Source of the DNA: Cricetomys ansorgei
Lineage: Eukaryota > Chordata > Mammalia > Rodentia > Nesomyidae
Assembly (NCBI GenBank): GCA_026225945.1
Contig: JAMJFZ010001816.1
Location: 4,404,501-4,468,500, forward strand
DNA length: 64,000 bases
Direction: 5' to 3'
The notes below the pieces were generated by a model. That model saw only the letters and a list, made by a program, of their open reading frames with translations. It searched no databases and was not told where the DNA came from. The translations under genes were made by a program, and so were the position numbers. The first letter of the stretch is position 1; each line of letters begins with the position of its first letter. Below are positions 23,151 through 35,744 of the stretch, piece after piece.

Positions 23151-23661
23151 ACCTGGATCTAGAGTGCATTTCTCACAGTCACATATGACTCGTGAGCCCC
23201 CAAAAGAAGTAGTACAGGTTCAGACAGACCGGTGCTCGAATCCTGACTTCATCACTAATTTTTGAGCCTATCTCTAGTAAATGAATCACGTTGAGTAACG
23301 GTCTTGTGTTTTCTAAAAATGTGCATTGTGTCACCATCCCTGCAAGAAGTATCGTGTGTGACAGGTAAATGGAAACATATACGGATCCAACATTCGGAGA
23401 CAGACACATGGTAAGTGCCCAATAAGTGGTTAAATCCTAATGTGTAGCAGTGACATCAGACATCAGGCCTGTTATAAAGTCTATATCCCTGGGACCGAGA
23501 GAACACATTCCTCAGGCAAATTAATTCCTCCACTGAACAAGGGAATGATTAAGATCTCCCCGAGTTCTGCAAATACCTGGCTTCTCCTTTTTTCTTATTC
23601 ATTTCCTAAAATAGGCCTGTAGCTTAGCCTTTGAACTCCAGCTTCTTCATTTATAAAACCT

Positions 23662-23684
23662 GGGGTGGGGGGGGGGGAGGGGTG
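23662..23684 (+). other. G-rich tract, G-quadruplex-capable
   Basis: The forward strand reads four G, T, twelve G, A, four G. Four G runs with very short loops can be drawn from it, so the strand could form a quadruplex. No gene lies nearby to give it a role. Confidence 0.6.
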
Positions 23685-23876
23685 CATTGCTTTTCTGACT
23701 CCTTCTCAGCTTTGAGGTCAGATTCGGTCTTCAGTAACCGGATACCTGCAGAGGCTGAACTGCTTAACATCCTTTCACTGCTTTCACTTGAAATATATGT
23801 ATTTTAATTCTAGTATCTGTGACAACAGATAAGTGAAGAAAAAGCGCCTTACGGCTTGGCATGGCACTTAAGTAAC

Positions 23877-23886
23877 GTCACGTGAC
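23877..23886. promoter_or_regulatory. Perfect GTCACGTGAC E-box palindrome
   Basis: The ten bases gtcacgtgac form a complete palindrome around CACGTG. This is the optimal type of site known for USF and for MITF/TFE-class bHLH-zipper factors. It lies in unassigned, probably unique DNA, with a CpG in the core. Binding is inference; one ten-base site can also occur by chance. Confidence 0.3.
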
Positions 23887-25359
23887 TTATATTTGGGTTC
23901 CAACTCATGAAGCCAGCCCTAACAAAGCATCTGGTTGATGTTCTGAAATTTGCAGGCTTATTTACCATGCCTAAAATGATAGCAATTAACTAAAGAAAAT
24001 AAATTCTTTATTTTCTACCCCCCAAATGCCTGCTGCATGCAGAAGACCAAGTTTGATATAAACTACGTCCGGCTATCGCCGACAGCGGGCTGAGTGTATT
24101 TAGGTAGAAAATGGTGCTTTGGAGAAACCATACTTTGTGAATATAGTGGAAGACTCGAATAGTTAGACATCTGTTTGGATGCTCTGAGAGTGGGTTGGGG
24201 TTGAGATACACCGGAAAGCCTACATACCTGTGTTCCATACTACATATGCTCTCTCTTGTTCATGCATGGCTCAGGCACAAGTAAAGTTGGACTGACACAC
24301 AGACCCTATGTCTATTTTATACTGACAATTTTCTATAGTAAGAGAAGCCACACTATTGTACAAAAAGTCTTGGACCATTGATTCCAGAGAAGCTCCAGGA
24401 ATAAACTCAGTTACTATAAAACAAATTAATAGTAATTACCTAAAATTTCATCTAATAAAGAGAGATAGTTGTTTTCTATGGAATATTGGTTTTGGTTGCT
24501 TGAGTTTTGCTTTGATTTTTTTTTCCTGTTTCTCCCAGGATTCAGAAGTTCAAGTCTAAAAGCAGTCACATATTGCTTCGGGGCAATGTACGAGGGAGAG
24601 GAGAAAGTTACAAATCAAAGCCATTCATCTCATAATTAAGAAACAAGTGCAAGAGGCCCACTGTTCCTTTTAAAGACCTGTCCCCAGTGACCCGGCATGT
24701 CTCCCACAATCCCAGCTCTTAATGTCTCCACCATCCCCCATCCCCCACAGAGCCACAGCAAGAGCTGAGTCTTCACCATATTAGACTTTGGAAGACATTT
24801 AATAGCCCAATTATAGCTTCTTCTTTATCTCTACAAGAACCGGGTGAAGGCATACAAAACAGTAACAGTAAAAACTGTATGAAGAGTGTCAGGAACATGT
24901 AAGCTTCCTTTCAGCTCTGCCTGCAAGAAGCTGGCCCCACTAAGCTCACCTCTTTCCTGTGCTCATGCAGCCCTACCCCTCACCAACTTGCCTGTCCCAG
25001 TTATCTTTTTGTCTTTATTGTTCATGCTCTTCATCTGTAACAGCATTCTGGTCTCTGGTTGACACCCTGAGTCACCCTCCAAGTTCCTTTTCCTCAGGGC
25101 CATTAACGCCAAGGAGCAGCTGCTTCTCCACTGGTCCCACCTGTTCATGATCCATCACGAAAGCCTTCTCTGCTGTCTTCCCGATTTCCAAGTTTCAAAT
25201 GAAAGTGCTCTCTCTCAAAATGACAGCACTGGTCTCCTAAAGTTTCTTTCTCCTAACACCTCAAATTATTGAAATTTGGCTGTATCACCCATACCAACCT
25301 TCTTGGACTGGTTCTCCTCTACGTCTGTGACACAGATTTTCACTGTTTTTGTAATAGAT

Positions 25360-25545
25360 CTGATTATATTTTAGTTTTCTGTTTCTTGACTAGCTTCTAA
25401 ATGTCAATAGTCACCAGGATTCTGTTCTCAGCCATTTCGGTATTAACTCGACTCTGATGATCAATGCAGGTACAACTTTGTTGCACCAATCAATTATACA
25501 ATGCCTGGCATTTGTTAATCTTTCAATAAATAGCAGTCATTAGAA
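25360..25545 (+). repeat. L2/MIR-like 3' end
   Basis: The end atgcctggcatttgttaatc followed by tttcaataaatagcagtcat matches the shared terminal block of L2 and MIR elements. The sequence upstream (ccaggattctgttctcagcc) is compatible with L2. The left edge is a guess. Confidence 0.5.
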
Positions 25546-28500
25546 TTATCCTTTCAACTTCATCTCCTACCACATATGGCCATAAAACTCGCGTTCCAAC
25601 ATGCAGTGCAGATTTTATACTTTCAGATGGGCCTTAACATTTCTGCAGACGTAGCCTTCCTCATAAAATCTCTGCAAGACTTACATAAAACATTTAATAC
25701 CTGTTAAGTACGTTCTCCTTGGAGCCTTTCTGAATGTCCCATCAGAACCTTACTCTCACCTCCAGAATGCATTGTTGCTTCCATTAACAACCATTGCTTC
25801 ATGTCTTGAGTGATAATGTGCCCTCTCTAAAAGCTAGGGCTTCCAGTTCCGCATCCTTAATAAGAAGGCCATTCGAAGTCTGTGACTGTACTTTGAATCT
25901 GCAGTTCTCCATATCTAATTGCTAGATAATGTGTAATCCTTGAAAACACTTATCAAAAACGTATTTTGCCCTTTCCAATTCTTCTTTATAATCTTCAGTG
26001 ACCACAGAGAAATTCACATGTTAAACCATCTGTTACTCTCCCACTCGCCCAACACCCGTGTCATTTCTGACTTCATGATTTTCAGGCTGGCTTAACCTCT
26101 TACCCGATTTTTGCTCCACTGACAGACTTCATTCTGCATTGTCCAGATTTTAAAACTTTTCTGGATAAATTTTCAGGTGTCACAGGATATGCGTAACGCA
26201 AGTGTAGGGCAGGGAGTGAGCTCTGACACGTATGAAAGAACTATGATCGTCACAATGTTAACATATTTCTTCCCTCTCTGTTTAAAATGGCACCGCACTA
26301 TACATTTGCTCCCCTGTACCCTCAAAACACGAGTAATGCATGCATCGGTTTGTAGAGCACATTTTATCTATCAGATATTACAAGAAGTGAAATGCCATAA
26401 GAAGGAGAATGAAACCAAAGGGGGACAGATAACAGGATACTTCCCTCCCTGAACTTCTGGCCCATTACCAAGGTCAACCTACCTAGCAAATGAAAGCTAG
26501 AAGCTGACGTCAACCCCTCCACACTAGCCATCCATTTATATATAGAAACTCTTTTCTATTTTACAACAAACTGGCTGTATAAAAATTCACAGGAAACTTA
26601 TCATAGCTGCCCTTGATTATCAGCAGCTTGAGTCACGAAAAGAAAAATGGAACAGTTACAGCAGTAAAGATTTTTTTTCTTTCAGCTTTTAAAATAATTT
26701 GCAACGGTCATTTCTTTATCAAGTCTCGTCTACTTGTTTATAATGAGCGCATTCTCTGCTGACAGAGAAAGGAATGGCATTAAAATTAGCCTCCTCTATG
26801 GATCACAGACATGGATACGCGGGCCTCAATCTATGGCTTGAAATACCTACTCTCTCGTGTCCATGGTGGAGAAAAGGTAGAAAGGCGCGTTCTAGTAAAG
26901 ATCGCACACCTAGCAGGTCCACAGCCAAATGCAGAGCAACTTCTAAGTGGTGCTAACGCTCTCACCCTCCCCGTTCCCACCACGTCTGACTTTTTTCCAC
27001 ACTCCTGAATAGCCTTTATTCCTTGTACAAGCTCCCTCTGTTCCCTCCCCGTTCCCATTGCATTTTTATCCAAATCCAAATGCGTTTTTCTTTCTGCCAC
27101 GTGCTCCCTGCTTCCTGCCTGTATCGGAGCACTCCCCCACCCCCACCCCACCCGAGTTCCTGCTTTAGGAATGGCTCCCTGGAAGCAGCAGCTGCTCAGA
27201 AAGCAAACAGAGTGAAATGGAGCTGATGAGCTGTGTGAACGCATCAGCCAGGGACGCGCGTGACTTCAGCTTGCACCCACACAGGCATTATTTGTGGATG
27301 AGACAAGGAAGAGATTCAACCCTCGGGGAGGTGAAGAGCATTCTGACTAACTGGTCAAGGCCAAACTAGAGCGATTTTCCCGAGCCGAGCACTCCAATAG
27401 AGTTAAGAGTTACAACAGATGCTTCTTTTCTTCCCAGTCTCAGTCGCTCCTTCCTGCGCTATGGTCTTCCCCCTACTTTTACAAACACCCACATTTTATC
27501 ATCTTTTAAAGGGCCTCTTAAATCCAAGTTTCTTTAGGAAATTCTCCCTCCCCATTGGAGCAGAGGAGAGAGATTTGTCTACTAGCTAACATCACTCTCT
27601 CTTCTAAATATGCATATACCCCATTGTATAGGAAATATAGCCAGCAAACAAAAGTTAAAAATGCTCAACTCCAAACTTCAAGGGACTAGACAAGTGAAAG
27701 TATTTTACTAAAACTTTACACCCCAGCCCCTTTTATTTTTTTATTTCCTTTCTTTTCCTACTACTTTTTGCATAGTTTTTGAAGTCAATTTTACCTCGAT
27801 AGAGGATTTCTTCAATGACATGTGTATCATCAGTCTCTTGAACACTCAATTTGCTGGCTTAATCTCCCTCCCTCATTCCCTCCCAGGCACAGCCACTGGG
27901 CCGCTGCTTATCCTGACTTGAAACCACTGGCCACTGTTCTGACTCCTACCGCTCTGGTCAAATTCCCTGATAATGTATCCCGGGGGTAGTGCACTCAGTC
28001 AAATGCATAGCAATTGTCAATGAACTCATAGGTGATTTAAATGCCATCCACTTTTCTGCAGCATTTGCTCATCGTGCGCATGTATGTCATCATGTGCATG
28101 TATGTCACTACGTACATGCCATTGTTAATTTCCAACCCTCTGCACAGCTGATTCAAATCCTCAACTTCTTCAAGAACGTGTTAGCTCCCCCCACGGCCAA
28201 CAGCCTTCTTTGATTTAAGCCTTGGAGTTTTCCTGAAACAAAATTTCCTCAGCTTCTTTGTTCTTGTTGTAGAAAAGGAACTGAATTCACTGTCCTGGCG
28301 GCCTTCCCCTAGTCTCAGAGAGAAGACTCTTAGCAAGGGTTCCCAGCCGCATTCTCTAAAAGAGACTGCCATTACCACCCACTGTTCCTTCAGTCCTTAC
28401 ACATTTTTAAAAATCAATGAATATTAGGCAAATTAATTGATCCAATCAGTAATGCAGCAATAGTTCTCATCCTTTCTCCTTCCACCCTCTCCCTAGACAG

Positions 28501-28885
28501 TCAGCCTCTAGAGTAGGTAGCCAGGCCTTCCTCGGAAGAGGAGCTACTTTGAATTTCTCAGCTATACATTTAAAACCCTTACCATAAAGCTTCAGACTCT
28601 AAATCAGGCTAAAGTGGTCGAGATAATTTCCATCTGTCAATGCATAGGCGTAGTTGAAAACTCAAAGAGTGGTATAAGACTTTGCACACATGCACCATAT
28701 ATGTAATGGCCACACAAGGCGCATGTTTTGAAAACCTGGTCCTCACCTTGTGGTACTATTTTAAAGGCTGTGGAGCTTTTAGGAAGTGGGACAGAAGTAA
28801 GCCACTGGGATACAGCTTTTGAAGGACATACCTACCCCAGGTTCCAACCTGTGACCTCTGCATCCTGCCTGCTGTCATGTGAAGA

Positions 28886-28886
<1 letters not shown>
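25546..28886. other. Long unassigned stretch, probably single-copy
   Basis: More than 3 kb with no repeat I can name. Part of it (26770-27420) is denser in CpG than its surroundings and is listed separately. A short near-duplication catgtatgtca occurs at about 28079-28108. Open frames reach 137 codons on the reverse strand (26831-27244) without a recognisable domain. Confidence 0.45.
26770..27420. promoter_or_regulatory. Locally CpG-denser, repeat-free DNA
   Basis: By eye I count about twenty CpG dinucleotides in 650 bp, including gacgcgcgtg at 27254-27263 and aggcgcgttc at 26882-26891, while flanking DNA shows only a few per kilobase. It also lacks recognised repeats. It does not look like a full CpG island. 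It could be an enhancer or minor promoter; this is inference. Confidence 0.25.
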
Positions 28887-28929
<43 letters not shown>

Positions 28930-28937
28930 ACACACAC
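28887..28937. repeat. (CA)n microsatellite
   Basis: About 24 CA units with one TA interruption. Confidence 0.95.
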
Positions 28938-29059
28938 GCTCAGTCCTTTCTTTAGCAAAGTATTGCATAGCTACAGTGCCTTAGCACTGTGACTGCTACA
29001 ATCATAGTGCGTGTGTCAGCAAAAGGTCAATGTTGGGTCTTCTATATCCCTCTCCATTT

Positions 29060-29287
29060 TATTTTTTTGGAAAAAAGGGTCTCTCACTGAGCCTAGAGCT
29101 TGCCAATTGGCTACAGCCCTGGAGATCTCCCTGCCTCTGTCATCCTGTTCCCTGATGTCTTAGGGTTACAGATGCAGTCCACCACACCCGTCTTTTCCGC
29201 TGGTGACGGAGATCCCAACTGCATGGAACATGCTTGCATGGCAGGCGCTTTACTGACTGAGCCAGTTCCCCAGGTCCTGCAATCTTT
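29060..29287 (-). repeat. B4-family SINE, inverted
   Basis: The forward text agggtctctcactgagccta, gagatctccctgcctctgtc, ttagggttacagatgcagtc, tggtgacggagatcccaact and ggcgctttactgactgagcc is the reverse of B4, from its B1-like end to its tRNA-like head. Confidence 0.8.
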
Positions 29288-29826
29288 TCTACTAACCTAC
29301 TGTGACGCTTAGGCTTCATTATGAATTAGACTAGATTTAGAATAACCCTGGAGACAAGTTTCCATCCCTTCCATTTTCTGCATCTTCCCCAGGGGCATCC
29401 ATCCTTAAACGTTATGTCTGGGATCTTCTTAGATTCTAAATAGCATGTGCACGCCCTCTTCATAAGGGTCAGGTGCATTTGCTAAATTGCTATTGTGAGG
29501 ACTTATACCATTTTTTACATTCCATCTTGTTTTGTCACAGGTATTACACTTTTCATGTTCTTGCTCCTCCCGAGGCACCCTCCTCAGAGCACCTAGCCCT
29601 CCTTCTCCAAGCTGGATTAGCTCTTCCACACTGGGCTTATCTGTTGAGTGACAATTGCTCTGCCATTTCAGAACCAGTTCTTAGTAAATAGAATTGTTTC
29701 TTTGCCTTTTTTTAAAGTCCATCACCTCTTTTTCTTTTCCTTGACTTTCTGGCAAAACATGTTTTAGAAGTTTCTTTAGAAACTTGAGTACTTTGGAGGT
29801 AACTTTCAAAACTTTGCATATTTTGT
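29288..29826. other. Unassigned non-coding stretch
   Basis: No repeat recognised; frames of about 70 codons on both strands overlap each other and carry no domain. Confidence 0.4.
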
Positions 29827-30020
29827 GGAGCTGGAGAGACAGCTCAGTAGTTAGGCGCACAGGCTGCTCTTCCAGAACTTCAGTGGTGGCTCACAACCTT
29901 CCGTAACCCCAGTCCTGGGGAATCTGATGCTTTCTGCTGACTTGCACCAGGCAGGCACATGGCAAACAGACACAGGCAGTCAAACACTCATATCTGCTTT
30001 TAAAAAAAGAATGAAAGAAA
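29827..30020 (+). repeat. B3/B2-type SINE
   Basis: The head agctggagagacagctcagt, then aggctgctcttccagaactt, gtggctcacaaccttccgta, accccagtcctggggaatct and the end gcttttaaaaaaagaatgaa follow B3. A piece of the tRNA B-box region appears deleted. Confidence 0.8.
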
Positions 30021-30639
30021 AAGGAAAGGAAACCATAACATTGAGAAGATTGAGCCGTGCATATTTTAACATCTCTGTCTTGTACATTATTTATTCGTTA
30101 TTCGTGCACTGGCTTTGTACAAAATTCCAGGTACTCTGAATTTTGAAGACATTTCTCTTTCTCCTCTCTTAATAAAATAATATGCTGCTATGTCACATAA
30201 TTTTTAAAGGGCTTTTAAAAATGACCTTTGTGTCATTTTAATGTGTCTTATTCCTATCCCCATCTCCTCACCTCCATGTGTTCTGGAACTGTATATAATG
30301 ATACTCCATGTTCATAGATATGAATACTTAATGTTAAGATGGCAATATTGTAAAAAGTGCTTACAGAATCCCTGTTAAAATCCCATATGCAGTCTTTACA
30401 GCCATTTACAAGATAATCCAAGGGTAATATAAGAAACACAGAATGATTAGGACGATTTTGAGATGTTAAAAAAAAAAAAGCATGGGGACATCTCATACTA
30501 TCCTATTTCAAAACATGTAAGTTCCAGCAATCAATGCAATGTCACGAGGCAGAGAAAGACCGACAGAGCACAACAAATCTGGAGTTCATGTTCCTCTGAC
30601 TTCTGCAAGAGAGCAAAAACATTTTAACTGGAGGAAAAA
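30021..30639. other. Unassigned AT-rich stretch
   Basis: No repeat recognised except an A run at 30469-30479. Confidence 0.4.
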
Positions 30640-31455
30640 GTAGTTTTTTCAACACATACGTCAGCGCAACAATTTTGTAATTTATGGTTAGTCAATGTTT
30701 ACTTAGTTGTGGCACCAAAATTACAAACGACAAAGGAAAACAGATAAATTTGAGTGCGTGAGACTAATTTCTTTGCTCTTCAGAATACATCAACAAAAAC
30801 CTCAAAAGATAACTTATAACATGAGATAAAATATCTACAAATTGCATCTTTGTATCTGGATATCCTTCAATAACCAGAATATAGGAAGAACTCATAATTC
30901 AGAAATAAAAATAAATCAATTAAATAATTGACAGAAAATAAAATATACTAAAGAAGAGATATAATGGCTAATAAGATCACGAAAATATGTGTAACCACTT
31001 AACCCACAGGAAAAACACAAATGCAAAACGATTATGATGATATGGTGAAATTAAACCCTCACCACACTTATCTGGAATGCACAATGATACAGCCACTTTT
31101 AAAAGTAGTTAAGCAGTCTCTGAAAGCTTAAATAAAGGGTTACCGCATGCTCAAATATTTCTACTATGAGACATATACCGAAGACAATAATAAACATGTT
31201 CACACCAAAGAGTGCACATGAATGTTGATGTCAGCTTGCTTCACAGTCCTGGGAAAGTGGAAATAGTATAAATTTTAAAATCTGATACCCACATATGAAA
31301 CTCAACTATAAGAAGGAATAGATTCCTGGCATGTATGGATGAACCCGAGCAGTACAGTAAGTGAATGAAATCAGGGATGATGAGCAACTTATCGCAGCAA
31401 GCCACTTTGCTTAATGTAAAAAACCCACAAGGGGCAAATCCAGAGTTAATTGGCT
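30640..31455 (+). pseudogene. Old L1 fragment: end of ORF2 and start of 3' UTR
   Basis: Forward L1 remnant. The parts ctggatatccttcaataacc, gacagaaaataaaatatact, taatggctaataagatcacg, acaatgatacagccactttt, and later gacatataccgaagacaata and atgaatgttgatgtcagctt follow the final part of L1 ORF2 and its 3' flank. Reading frames are broken throughout, so no endonuclease or reverse transcriptase activity is possible. It is older than the SINE at 31565. Confidence 0.65.
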
Positions 31456-31564
31456 GCCATGTCACTGGTCTGTGGTAGGAAGAAACTTGAAGAGTGAAGA
31501 AAGTCAGTGCAACTGTGTTCAGACTTCCTTTCCAAGTTGATCAAAAATATGCTGACATTAAATA

Positions 31565-31810
31565 GAAGTGAGCATATTAAAACACTGAAGCAGACGGAAG
31601 AGTTGACCCAGTAGTTAAAAGCACCTTTTCCTCCTGAAGAGGGACTAGATTTGGTATTCAGCATCTACATGGAGGCTCACAACCATCCATCTTTCGAACC
31701 ATGTAAGTATTGCATGCATACATACAATCACACACAGGTCACATACATACATACAGGCAAAACACTTAAACACGAAATATAAAATAAACTAATTAAAGCA
31801 AATAAAACCA
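31565..31810 (+). repeat. B3-type SINE
   Basis: The head gcagacggaagagttgaccc, agtagttaaaagcacctttt, then tggaggctcacaaccatcca, ending in gtcacatacatacatacagg, caaaacacttaaacacgaaa and an A/T tail. The order matches B3. Confidence 0.75.
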
Positions 31811-33129
31811 CTAAAAGGCATGATTTCAAGGGAAGGATTTTATTATATGTGAATTAAAATTTAAACTTTTTCTTTCTAATGGTAAAAATTTTTACAACTC
31901 CATGATCGAATGTGAATCTTCTTAGCCCTTTTTTGTCAGAAGAACAACTTTTGCCCACCATTCCTGTTTCTTTCCATCTGGGAGGAATTATATTTCTGTC
32001 ACTCTTGGGTTTTCTCGGCTACTTAATCATTCTACCGTAGGGAAACCAATCCAATCATCCCAGTGTGGACTCCTTGTTTCCTTGGGCACCAGCACCTACA
32101 GATTGCGAACTTCAACCACTTCCCGTGTGCTGTCTCCCCTCCCCATACTCTAAACATACGTTCCTACAGAGTTAGCCATTACTTTTACCTGGCATCTCTG
32201 CCTAATGTCACCATTCTCTATGATAATATATGTGAACTTGTCACTCCTCTAAAACTACGTTATTTGTTTCTCAGACTCTAACAGTCTTTCCACTATTTAC
32301 TGAACAATAACTCCATTTCAAATACGAAATTCAAAGCTCCATGAAATGCCCTGAGTCTCCACAGAAAGCAGAGGTAGTGTTGTTATTTGGCCTCAGTCGA
32401 TATTTTACCATGCATCTCTGGATAGACCTTAATCACAGTGGATACAAAAATAATGTCGTGTATATTATCCTGGAGCGTTTGATAGGTTCTTCATATTGGC
32501 AGAGACCACAAACTGTTCTTTGTGTTTCTTTCTGTCGTGATTTTCATCACCAAAATCTCCAGAGGAAACTATTCATGACGATTTTGAAACACAAGCTATG
32601 CGAAGCATTTCGTATGTTACCATAGTGACTCCCCTGTTCCCATTAGGACAAATTCTGTTTTCCGATTAAGTGGCAAAATCATCAACAAAAGAATCTTTGC
32701 CTTTGTCTTGCAGCTCTAGTAGTTAGCAAAGAGCTCGCACCCAAATATTTCATAAGTATGCATTGGTTACAGTTGCTTGAAGATTGCTTGAAACAACTGA
32801 CTGATCTTGGGATTTGACTATGTATTTTATTCAAGAACACTTTAATTTCTCCAGAATTAGAACAACTCTGACACAACATATTTCATCTGGCTCATTCGTA
32901 CGGGTGTCAGTTCCGCCGGGCACATCCTTGCCATTTGTTATGATAGAAGAGGAATCAGAGCTTTTTGCAAGGTATGAGATCTAACAAAATGTGGTCAACT
33001 GCACAACAATCATTCACGGTGGTTTACACTCCAGCGAATTGTCTAATTCTAATGCGATATTTTCGTTTGACTACCTCTCCAGGATTATCGTTCATAGAAC
33101 TGTATGAAAGGATTTCATAAATAGCTATG
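31811..33129. other. Unassigned non-coding stretch
   Basis: No repeat recognised; frames of at most 94 codons (32341-32625) show no domain. Confidence 0.4.
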
Positions 33130-33270
33130 AACATACATCTTTTTTCTAAGTGCGTCAAAGTAACACATTCTTCTTCATCAAAGAAGGGTACTGAGACACA
33201 GAGAGTGAGTGATAAGATCAAGGTCACAACTATAATCGCCAAGTATAGATGATGACGACACAAACAGAAT
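33130..33270 (+). repeat. MIR SINE fragment
   Basis: The core order gggtactgagacacagagag, then tgagtgataagatcaaggtc and acaactataatcgccaagta, is that of MIR. It is ancient and diverged. Confidence 0.55.
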
Positions 33271-33535
33271 CAAACAAGGATCCTTAGAACACAGTGAGGG
33301 AGACCAGGAACACTAAGCGGGTGACATTGATGTGAGGATTAGACAGGTAATGCTACCAACTAGCAAGCCTCGTCCTAAACAATAAGATCCTGCAAAATGA
33401 AAGCGACCTAAAGAACTCAGAAGCAAGATCTGAAATTGCCTTATAGTAGCTGAGGTTTTCAAACTGAGGTCTGCCCTGCAGATGACTTCACAAGCATTTG
33501 AACCTAAGATCAAATCACTGTCTCCCATGTAAAAA
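33271..33535. other. Unassigned non-coding stretch
   Basis: No repeat recognised. Confidence 0.35.
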
Positions 33536-33715
33536 GGTCAGTCAAGGCTTCCTGCCTATACTCCAGCAGTGGAGATGAAAGAGAGGACTAAGAATCACTG
33601 GCCAGTCAGAGTGACAGAAGACAGCCAACATCCTGCTGGGTCACCCCCACACACACACACACACATGCATACACTATACACATATAAATAAATAAAATAA
33701 ATTTAATCTTAAAGA
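33536..33715 (+). repeat. B4-like SINE, 5'-truncated
   Basis: The B1-like and 3' part is visible: cctatactccagcagtggag, aatcactggccagtcagagt, gtcacccccacacacaca and the tail ataaataaataaaataaatt. The tRNA-like head is missing. Confidence 0.55.
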
Positions 33716-35354
33716 GAACACCCAAACTTCATGTTCCCAACAGGCTTTCCCAACACTCGTCAGGAATCGATACCTATCCCTTCTCAAGGCAATCAGTGTT
33801 ACATGAGTCAAAAGTAGTCTGCTTAGCTGTTTTGACTGTATCATTTTGCTCCTCAACACTGAGCTGGTTTTTACTACTGAAGCTACAGTCTTGGGGTAGT
33901 CAATCCTGCCATCTGCAAAAAGGCGTGCACTGTCTCTTCTTTCCTGGTTTTTGCCTTTCCTTCTGTCTTCTATGCTATGGATTCTCCTAAAGGGCATTTC
34001 TGTCCCAGGGATGGGTTTGGATTTCTAACTCTCCTTGCCTTCTGCTTTCCTAGGGCCTAACCAGCCGTATCACTCTGGTGGTGCAAGTCACAACCTAGAC
34101 AACTGTGGCCTTGGGTAGGGGTGAGAGGCTGTTCATTCCCAGCCAACTCTAAAACCTCAAGGAAACCCCACTGTTAAATACTTACCTTCAATTTATCATA
34201 AAGGCCAAGCAAGCAGCACCAAAGACCAGTGAGTTCTTAAGAGTTGTTCTCTCCACCCCCAAAACTATGGAAATTATTCTCTGAATTATCTAGTTTCGAG
34301 CCATACAGAAGCAATGTCAAGAAGCAAGCTCTAGAGTTTAAAACGAAAAGCGGGGAGCGCTGCTTTGATATTTGTTTCTGGAAAATGGTATCTGGGAAGG
34401 AGCTGATAGGTTTTTCTCTTTCTCACAGGCCCCTCATTGTTAGCAATGCAGTAGTCAATATGCGCACCACTGGAAACAGGGTAACTGTGAGCGGCTCTTG
34501 GGTTGACTTGTGAGGACAAAAGATAACCCTAAGGGAGTGACGAACCACACAAGGGTCTAGTAATGGCATTCACACTGCTGTGATCTTTCTCTCCATGTGC
34601 AAGCTCCATGACGTGGACGAAGTAAATCTTGTCCGTTTAATCTGGCTTATCTTGAGAAAGCAATATCTGCCTATCTTCTTTTGAAAGTGTCTCTCCATTT
34701 ATTAACCATTGAGCTCTTCTCATCTCATCCTACATATATAAAATGTTCCACAGTAGACACATTCTAAACACACACAGTGATCAAGCACACATGATTGTTT
34801 TGCTGCTGTATTTTGCTTCAGGCTCCATAGATCAACCAGCATAGTACCTGGTTTTCACTGTTCAGACATCTTGCATTTAATAAGATATGGACTCCTCTAG
34901 GGTGCCTGTAAGGTGGAGTCAGTTACTACTGAAAGCTGTTAAGACAGCCAGTCTCTACACTCTCTTGGAAGTGTCTGGGGTCTCAAGAGGTCCCAGGTCA
35001 AGGGAAGCCGAGGGAGTACAGGAGAAGAGATTGTGGCTGATACACTTTGCTTTGAAGACACTTAACTCTCCAGCATACCATCTCACAGAATAATAGTATA
35101 CAAACTAGACACATCTGAGCAACATTTGCTTTTAAGACTCCAATACTCTCTGTGGAGGGGGCAGGGGTGCTTGATCATCTAATTCTATAACTCAAGATGC
35201 TCAGCCTTCAGAAGAAAAAAAATCCCAATTTTAGTGAAAAAATAAAGATGAATTTTGCAACATTTAGGAAGAAAGACCTCATCATGGACTGTTAATAAAA
35301 TAAATATCTTGAGCAGTCAATAGCCAGAAACAGGGTTTGAGGGGCATGACCATA
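33716..35354. other. Unassigned stretch, probably single-copy
   Basis: No repeat recognised over 1.6 kb. Frames of up to 107 codons (33674-33997, reverse) and 89 codons (34244-34513, forward) carry no domain I can name. The latter contains a pyrimidine tract and CAG near 34413-34430 that could act as a splice acceptor, but no matching donor is obvious. Confidence 0.4.
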
Positions 35355-35560
35355 TAGGCCAACATTAGCTCATTCAATCCTAAGTCAACACTGAAAGCAT
35401 ATTTTTATTAAATATATTTTGTCACAGATGAACAAAAGGAGGCTTAGAAAGATTGTCACTTCCAAAAATCCAGTGAGTAGGGTTCTACACAGAATTATAA
35501 TGAAGGTATATATGCTTACAAAATCTGTGCCCTTGCTTATAAGTCTGTACTGTGTGCAGT
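35355..35560 (+). repeat. MIR SINE fragment
   Basis: The order acattagctcattcaatcct, ttttgtcacagatgaacaaa, aggaggcttagaaagattgt and cacttccaaaaatccagtga is MIR from its central domain to its 3' part. It is interrupted by nothing but is strongly diverged. The retroviral relic begins about 190 bp further on. Confidence 0.6.
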
Positions 35561-35744
35561 TGACCAGCTCCAATAGCAAGCATTGTTCTGGAGCCAGGAT
35601 AAGAACAAAGGCCACCAAGACTGAGCTCTCTCTGCAATTTAACTTTATTTCTAGAAGTAGCTAAACCTGATCTCAACTATATATCCTTTTCAGAACACCA
35701 AAATGAGTGGCATTTTTCCTTTTTAAAGTCTTTTTTAAAGTATA

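Larger units (their letters stand above)
23151..25359. other. Long unassigned stretch
   Basis: No repeat named except the G-rich tract at 23662-23684. Frames reach only about 76 codons. A pyrimidine-rich part from about 24950 could be more L2 sequence but is not alignable by eye. Confidence 0.4.

Noticed and set aside
26831..27244. 137-codon reverse frame in the CpG-denser patch
   Set aside because: Higher GC content makes stops rarer; the peptide shows no domain, and an overlapping forward frame is equally open.
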